From NCBI GenBank assembly GCA_958413765.1, contig CATYVH010000006.1, forward strand, positions 1 through 64,000: 64,000 bases of DNA, given 5' to 3'. Within the stretch, counting starts at the first letter, position 1; each line of letters begins with the position of its first letter. Shown one piece after another: positions 59,768-64,000 of this stretch. Origin of the DNA: an uncultured Collinsella sp. (lineage in GTDB: Bacteria > Actinomycetota > Coriobacteriia > Coriobacteriales > Coriobacteriaceae). The notes beneath the pieces are model-generated. The model did not search any database, was not told the origin of the DNA, and saw only the letters and a list, made by a program, of their open reading frames with translations. A program made the translations under genes and the position numbers.

Positions 59768-61180
59768 ATGGACGCAACCGCAATTATCCTCGCTGCCGGC
59801 GAGGGCACCCGCATGAAGTCGAACCACTGCAAGGTTTCGCACAAGATCCTGGGTAAGCCCATGGTCCAGTGGATCGTCGACGCTACCATCAAGGCCGGCT
59901 GCAGCCGCGTCGTGGTCGTCATCGGCAGCCACGCCGACGAGATGCGCGCCCTCATCGACGGCGCCTACGCCAACAGCGCCACCAAGGTCGAGTGCGTCGA
60001 GCAGACCGAGCGCCTGGGCACCGGCCACGCCGTAAAGGTCGCGCTCGAGGCCTGCGGCATCACGCAAGGCCCCGTCGTCGTGCTCAACGGCGACCTGCCG
60101 CTCATCACCGCCGACACCGTCGCCAAGTTCGCGCAAACCGTCGCCACCGGCGAGCTCGCCTGCACCGTCATGACCATGACCCCGCCCGATCCTTTCGGCT
60201 ACGGCCGCATCAAGCTGGGCGCCGATGGTCAGATCGAGCGCATCATCGAGCAGAAGGACTGCACGCCCGAGCAGGCCGCCACGCTGCTCGAGTGCAACGC
60301 CGGCTGCTACGCATTTGACGGCACGCAGCTCGCCGCCCACATCAACGAGATCGGCAACGACAACGCGCAATCCGAGTACTACCTGCCCGACATGCTCGAG
60401 ATCCTCAAAGGCCACGGCCAGGCTGTCTCCATCTTCCACTGCGACGACTACCGCGACGGCCTGGGCGTCAACAGCCGCATCCAGCTCGCACAGCTCACCG
60501 CCATCGCGCGCGACCGCATCAACGAGCACTGGATGGCCGAGGGCGTTACCTTCATCGACCCCACACAGGCCTGGATCGGCCCCGATGCCGTTATCGGCCG
60601 CGATACCGTCGTGTGGCCGCAGACGCACCTGATCGGCCACGTCACCGTGGGCGAGGAGTGCCAGCTCGGTCCCAACAGCCGCCTCACCGACACCACCGTC
60701 GGCAGCGGCTGCACCATCGATGAGACCATCGCCATTGAGGCCGTCATCGAGAACGGCGTCGACTGCGGCCCGCGCGCCTACCTGCGCCCGGGTACCCACA
60801 TGCTCGACGGCTCCAAGGCCGGCACGCACGTGGAGATCAAGAAGTCCACGATCGGCGAGGGCTCCAAGGTGCCGCACCTGTCCTACATCGGCGACACCAC
60901 CATGGGCTCCGGCGTCAACGTGGGCGCGGGCTCCATCACCTGCAACTACGATGGCGTGCACAAGCACAAGACCGTCATCGGCAAGGATGCCTTCATTGGC
61001 TCCGACACCATGATGGTCGCGCCCGCCCAGATCGGCGACGGCGCGCTCGTGGCCGCTGGCTCCGTCATCACCGAGCCGGTCCCGGCCGACGCACTTGGTC
61101 TGGGCCGCGCCCGTCAGGTAAATATTGAGGGCTGGGCCGCCGATTACCGCCGACGCCTGCGCGAGGACGACGAGGTATAA
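59768..61180 (+). CDS. glmU: Bifunctional UDP-N-acetylglucosamine pyrophosphorylase / glucosamine-1-phosphate acetyltransferase
   Basis: A 470-residue enzyme for UDP-GlcNAc, the precursor of peptidoglycan. The uridyltransferase half begins IILAAGEGTRMKS with GKPMVQWIVD; QTERLGTGHA and LNGDLPLI are its nucleotide and metal motifs. The left-handed beta-helix acetyltransferase half (about 255 on) contains RPGT, EIKKSTIGEGSKVPHLSYIG and CNYDG. AGGAG is 5 bases before the ATG at 59768; the longer frame is rejected. It is followed by a terminator, then prs. Confidence 0.95.
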   Translation: MDATAIILAAGEGTRMKSNHCKVSHKILGKPMVQWIVDATIKAGCSRVVVVIGSHADEMRALIDGAYANSATKVECVEQTERLGTGHAVKVALEACGITQGPVVVLNGDLPLITADTVAKFAQTVATGELACTVMTMTPPDPFGYGRIKLGADGQIERIIEQKDCTPEQAATLLECNAGCYAFDGTQLAAHINEIGNDNAQSEYYLPDMLEILKGHGQAVSIFHCDDYRDGLGVNSRIQLAQLTAIARDRINEHWMAEGVTFIDPTQAWIGPDAVIGRDTVVWPQTHLIGHVTVGEECQLGPNSRLTDTTVGSGCTIDETIAIEAVIENGVDCGPRAYLRPGTHMLDGSKAGTHVEIKKSTIGEGSKVPHLSYIGDTTMGSGVNVGAGSITCNYDGVHKHKTVIGKDAFIGSDTMMVAPAQIGDGALVAAGSVITEPVPADALGLGRARQVNIEGWAADYRRRLREDDEV

Positions 61181-61197
61181 CGTTTTACCAAGCATCT

Positions 61198-61230
61198 AAG
61201 GAGCTGTTCCCATGGGGACGGCTCCTTTTT
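61198..61230 (+). terminator. Terminator of glmU
   Basis: AAGGAGC at the left pairs with GGCTCCTT, an inner GUCCC/GGGAC-like helix with one bulge, then TTTTT. It lies 18 bases after the glmU stop. Confidence 0.75.
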
Positions 61231-61371
61231 CTATGCTGACCTGCGCGACCGGATGAGTGGTCGGTTCGTGTCCGTTGACGGTAAAGACGTTATCAAGACT
61301 CGATAAACCCCGTCGCGCGGTTACAATGCAACAAGGCATCTATATGGCATTCGATATAAAGGAGAAGGGTA

Positions 61372-62358
61372 ATGCCGATTAATGATCCCGAGAAGTCGGA
61401 GAATATGCGCAAGTCCATCCGCGTGTATTCCGGTTCCTCCAACCGTCCCCTCGCTCAGAAGATCGCTGAGTACCTTGGGGTCGAGCTTTCGGGCCTTACG
61501 CTAAAGCAGTTCGCCAATGGTGAGATTTACGCCCGCTACGACGAGACCGTCCGCGGCGCCGACGTCTTCCTGATTCAGTCCGTGGCCGGCGGCAACGTCA
61601 ACGACATGCTCATGGAGCTGCTCATCGCCACCGACGCTGCCAAGCGCGCATCCGCCCGCTCCATCACCGCCGTTATCACCCACTACGGCTATGCCCGCCA
61701 GGACCGCAAGGCCGGCCCGCGCGAGCCCATCACCGCCCGCCTCGTCGCCAACCTGCTCGAGCGTGCCGGCGTCAACCGCATCATCACCCTCGACCTGCAC
61801 CAGGGCCAGATCCAGGGCTTCTTCGATATCCCGGTTAACCACCTGTCCGCACTGCCGCTATTTGGCCAGTACTACAACGACATGCACTTCGACACCGACA
61901 ACCTGGTTGTCGTCTCCCCCGACGTGGGTCGCGCCAAGGCCGCCAAGAAGCTGTCCGACATGCTCGGCTGCGACCTGGCCATCGCCCACAAGGGCCGTCC
62001 GCGCCACAACGCCGCCGAGGTCATGGGCATCATCGGTGACATCAAGGGCAAGACCTGCATCATCAACGACGACATGATCGACACCGCTGGCACCCTGTGC
62101 GCCAACGTCAAGGAGCTCAAGGCTATGGGCGCCGGCGACATCTACGTCTGCGCCACCCACGGCATCTTCTCCGGTCCGGCCATCGAGCGCCTGAACGATG
62201 CCCCCATCGTCGAGTGCGTCGTCACCGACGCCATCCCCGTCGAGGTCGGCGGCAAGATCAAGACCATCTCGGTCGCCGAGGAGTTCGCTCAGGCCATCTC
62301 CGCCGTTTACCACGAGGAGCCCGTCTCCACGCTCGTCGGCGGCGACTTCGCGCTGTAG
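61372..62358 (+). CDS. prs: Ribose-phosphate pyrophosphokinase
   Basis: A 328-residue PRPP synthetase. KQFANGEIYARYDETVRGADVF, the flexible-loop region YARQDRK, DLHQGQIQGFF (metal/ATP) and the PRPP loop DDMIDTAGT all match. AAGGAGAAGG is upstream of the ATG at 61372, with TACAAT at 61323-61328 a possible minus 10 box. It makes PRPP for nucleotide, His and Trp synthesis and for salvage. Confidence 0.96.
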   Translation: MPINDPEKSENMRKSIRVYSGSSNRPLAQKIAEYLGVELSGLTLKQFANGEIYARYDETVRGADVFLIQSVAGGNVNDMLMELLIATDAAKRASARSITAVITHYGYARQDRKAGPREPITARLVANLLERAGVNRIITLDLHQGQIQGFFDIPVNHLSALPLFGQYYNDMHFDTDNLVVVSPDVGRAKAAKKLSDMLGCDLAIAHKGRPRHNAAEVMGIIGDIKGKTCIINDDMIDTAGTLCANVKELKAMGAGDIYVCATHGIFSGPAIERLNDAPIVECVVTDAIPVEVGGKIKTISVAEEFAQAISAVYHEEPVSTLVGGDFAL

Positions 62359-62391
62359 TCCAACGCGTATCGCATCATCTTTGATGTTTTT

Positions 62392-62425
62392 AAAGGGTCG
62401 GAAGCTCGCTTCCGACCCTTTTTCT
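62392..62425 (+). terminator. Intrinsic terminator of prs
   Basis: A perfect 13-bp stem (AAAGGGTCGGAAG/CTTCCGACCCTTT) with a 4-base loop and TTTTTCT. Confidence 0.92.
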
Positions 62426-62443
62426 ATTCCTCGCCAATCCGCC

Positions 62444-62648
62444 CTGGACAGTTAGTTCAGATACGTATTTTTTAAAGCTCCAAAGGTCCGTTCGGAGCCT
62501 TCTGAGCTCCCCGGCGGATGCCATGCCGCCCGAAGCTCATCGTTTTCGAGTACAACCGCCGCATATATTATCTTCAAATCGCCCTCGAAGGCCCTTAGAA
62601 ACACCTCGAACGCCCGCCGCCTTATACGTATCTGAACTAACTGTCCAG
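62444..62648. mobile_element. 205-bp MITE-like element with perfect 25-bp terminal inverted repeats
   Basis: Termini 62444-62468 and 62624-62648 are perfect inverted copies beginning CTGGACAGTTAGTTCAGATA. The interior encodes nothing convincing; one 69-codon minus-strand frame overlaps it. A further copy of the end, with two changes, starts at 63971. No transposase is present. The rest of the 62359-62810 spacer shows only the prs terminator and the next gene's promoter. Confidence 0.75.
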
Positions 62649-62810
62649 TAGCCATCGTCAACCTTCTCGGCAGAGCTCAATTTCCTGCAATCCCCTCAAC
62701 CGATTCCACCGATTTCCTAACACCCGGCCGTTCATGGCGCCCAGCACCCCGCTGAGCGAAAAGAACGGTATGGCGGTCGCATTCTGCCGCCAACTTAGTA
62801 CGTTATAGCT

Positions 62811-63938
62811 ATGACGACCGTGATTTCACATTTCTCCGCCCTCCGCGCAATTCGTCGCGCACGACGGGCGTACTCTGCCCTACCCTGGAGCTCCATTGAT
62901 AGTGAACAGCAAGCACAGGCCTTGGCTAGCTGCATTCCCAATAATGACGCGATAGACTTTGGCGCACTTTCGATACTCGACGCCTGGAATGAAGATGATT
63001 CCGAGCTGCTCGATCTTCTCGTTTCAAACGAAGGCAACCGACGCCCCGACAAGCGACTTCTTCAGCATATTCTCTCCGCTCCGCTTCCTGAAGGTGCAAT
63101 TATGCACGTCGAGGCCGACATCTACGCAACGTCTCCTGCCATGACAGCCATGCTTTGTTCTAAAAATGAATCAGTCGCCAAAACCTTGATGCTTCTCATG
63201 GAACTGGTCGGAACTTACTCCCTTCCTCCCGGGGCAACATACCCCATTGCCCATGACGACATCTGGCCCAAGGGCGATGGCTACGAAGCGACGGGCGATC
63301 TTGATTGCCTGGGCAACCAGTCAGCGGCCGAACAACAGAACGAAACCCGCTATGAACAGGCGCACTACAAATGCGAGCCCGCCACGACCATCGAAGAGCT
63401 CGAGGCGGTCGCACGGTTCGCCAAAAGTAGCTCATACGCCTCGTTTCGCACGGCAGTCAAACTCGCCCGGGCTGGATCCGCATCCCCAGCCGAATCCCTA
63501 ATGTTTGCCGTTCTCGGAGCGCCCATGCGCTTTGGCGGATTCGGATGTTGCAGCCTGCCCATGGGAGGCCTGCTACTCAACCATCGAATCGACTTCGATA
63601 CTCTTGCGGCCAACATGTCCTCGGGCATCCCCTATGCCATCTGCGACCTATATTGCCCGGCAGCCGGAGTCGACAACGAATACAACGGAATTGGGCATGA
63701 GCTTCAAAACGCTCGCATCCACGATGGCAATCGAAATAATGGCCTCAAGGCCATGGGCATCCACGTCCTGGTTATCAATCGCGACCAAATGAAAGACCTT
63801 GTTGCACTCGAAGCCTTCGCCCAAACGATGCATCGACTCGCAGGAGTCCGATTCCGGTACCGTATCAAGGGCTATCGCAAGCGTCAGGCCGCTTGGCTCA
63901 ACGCTCTGCGGGCCGGAACCGGCCTCGCGCCGGTCTAA
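62811..63938 (+). CDS. Unrecognised 375-residue protein, C-terminus possibly nuclease-like
   Basis: I do not recognise this protein with confidence. It is soluble, with no signal or membrane segment. The N-terminal 60 residues are basic then acidic. The C-terminal 90 residues (AAGVDNEYNGIGHELQNARIHDGNRNNG, then MGIHVLVINRDQMKD) have a D-x-E-x-N-G then H/V pattern weakly like the Vsr/DUF559 restriction-endonuclease fold, followed by a basic RYRIKGYRKRQAAW stretch. A TACGTT box lies 6 bases upstream of the ATG with no ribosome site, so its mRNA may be leaderless. It sits between a MITE-like element and another copy of that element's end, typical of a variable locus. Defence or toxin-antitoxin roles are possible but unproven. 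Confidence 0.45.
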   Translation: MTTVISHFSALRAIRRARRAYSALPWSSIDSEQQAQALASCIPNNDAIDFGALSILDAWNEDDSELLDLLVSNEGNRRPDKRLLQHILSAPLPEGAIMHVEADIYATSPAMTAMLCSKNESVAKTLMLLMELVGTYSLPPGATYPIAHDDIWPKGDGYEATGDLDCLGNQSAAEQQNETRYEQAHYKCEPATTIEELEAVARFAKSSSYASFRTAVKLARAGSASPAESLMFAVLGAPMRFGGFGCCSLPMGGLLLNHRIDFDTLAANMSSGIPYAICDLYCPAAGVDNEYNGIGHELQNARIHDGNRNNGLKAMGIHVLVINRDQMKDLVALEAFAQTMHRLAGVRFRYRIKGYRKRQAAWLNALRAGTGLAPV

Positions 63939-63970
63939 ACGGCGAATCACCCGTGCGCCGTCGAGCAGGG

Positions 63971-64000
63971 CTGGGCAGTTAGTTCAAATACGTATAAATG
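63971..64000. repeat. Second copy of the 25-bp element end (truncated by window end)
   Basis: 63971-63995 matches the left terminus of the 62444-62648 element at 23 of 25 positions (CTGGGCAGTTAGTTCAAATA...). The element, if complete, continues past the window. Confidence 0.65.

Noticed and set aside
62452..62661. 69-codon minus-strand ORF inside the 205-bp element
   Set aside because: No ribosome site or recognisable domain; it overlaps both terminal repeats and looks accidental.

Overview
The window is about 64 kb of high-GC chromosome from what looks like an anaerobic gut actinobacterium of the class Coriobacteriia, most likely a Collinsella or close relative. This is inferred from gene content: an Ech-type energy-converting [NiFe] hydrogenase, an Nramp-related Mg-type transporter next to an MgtE-like protein, a BaiCD-like flavin/Fe-S oxidoreductase, a DHPS-HPPK fusion, and many intergenic palindromes. 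No 16S gene or other species marker is present.

Layout. 1-1044: start of a nucleoside hydrolase behind a ribokinase. 1232-3448: OatA-like O-acyltransferase with an SGNH domain. 3449-3993: repeat-rich spacer with a MITE-like element. 3994-7109: Nramp-related/MgtE-like pair with a structured leader. 7438-13239: envelope-type genes (degenerate polysaccharide deacetylase, PRC-barrel and YtxH proteins, a cyanophycin-synthetase-N-like protein, CNNM/CorC, hemolysin III). 13408-15710: alpha/beta hydrolase and DUF362 ferredoxin. 15914-22870: a MacB/FtsX-type ABC pair and an ABC-2 exporter (ATPase and two permeases). The exporter is divergent from a histidine kinase/response regulator pair (23082-24853) that probably controls it. 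24854-25636: three nested palindromes. 25637-31308: Ech hydrogenase operon with EchA and EchB fused. 31596-31991: orphan IS150-OrfA-like HTH gene.

32446-46020 is a four-gene surface operon. Three single-TM, TasA/camelysin-like proteins precede a 3,556-residue secreted protein with about 20 GG-x-(V/I/L)-G motifs, predicted to form a beta-helix. Next come a DUF4143 ATPase preceded by five TTCGGATTTTC repeats at exactly 23-bp spacing, the BaiCD-like enzyme, three hairpin repeats at exactly 80-bp spacing, and the initiator tRNA. 50582-62358 is mostly housekeeping: coaX, a degenerate biotin-ligase homologue, folP-folK, Sir2, exoIII, an ECF transporter module, glmU and prs. The right end holds an unrecognised gene (62811-63938) between a 205-bp perfect-TIR element and a second copy of its end.

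The most unusual content is the density and variety of structured intergenic repeats: at least six unrelated families, none accompanied in the window by an obvious mobilising enzyme. The giant beta-helix/TasA-like operon, the EchA-EchB fusion and several enzymes that have lost catalytic residues are the best protein-level leads. Identifications rest on motif recognition by eye; no database search was run.
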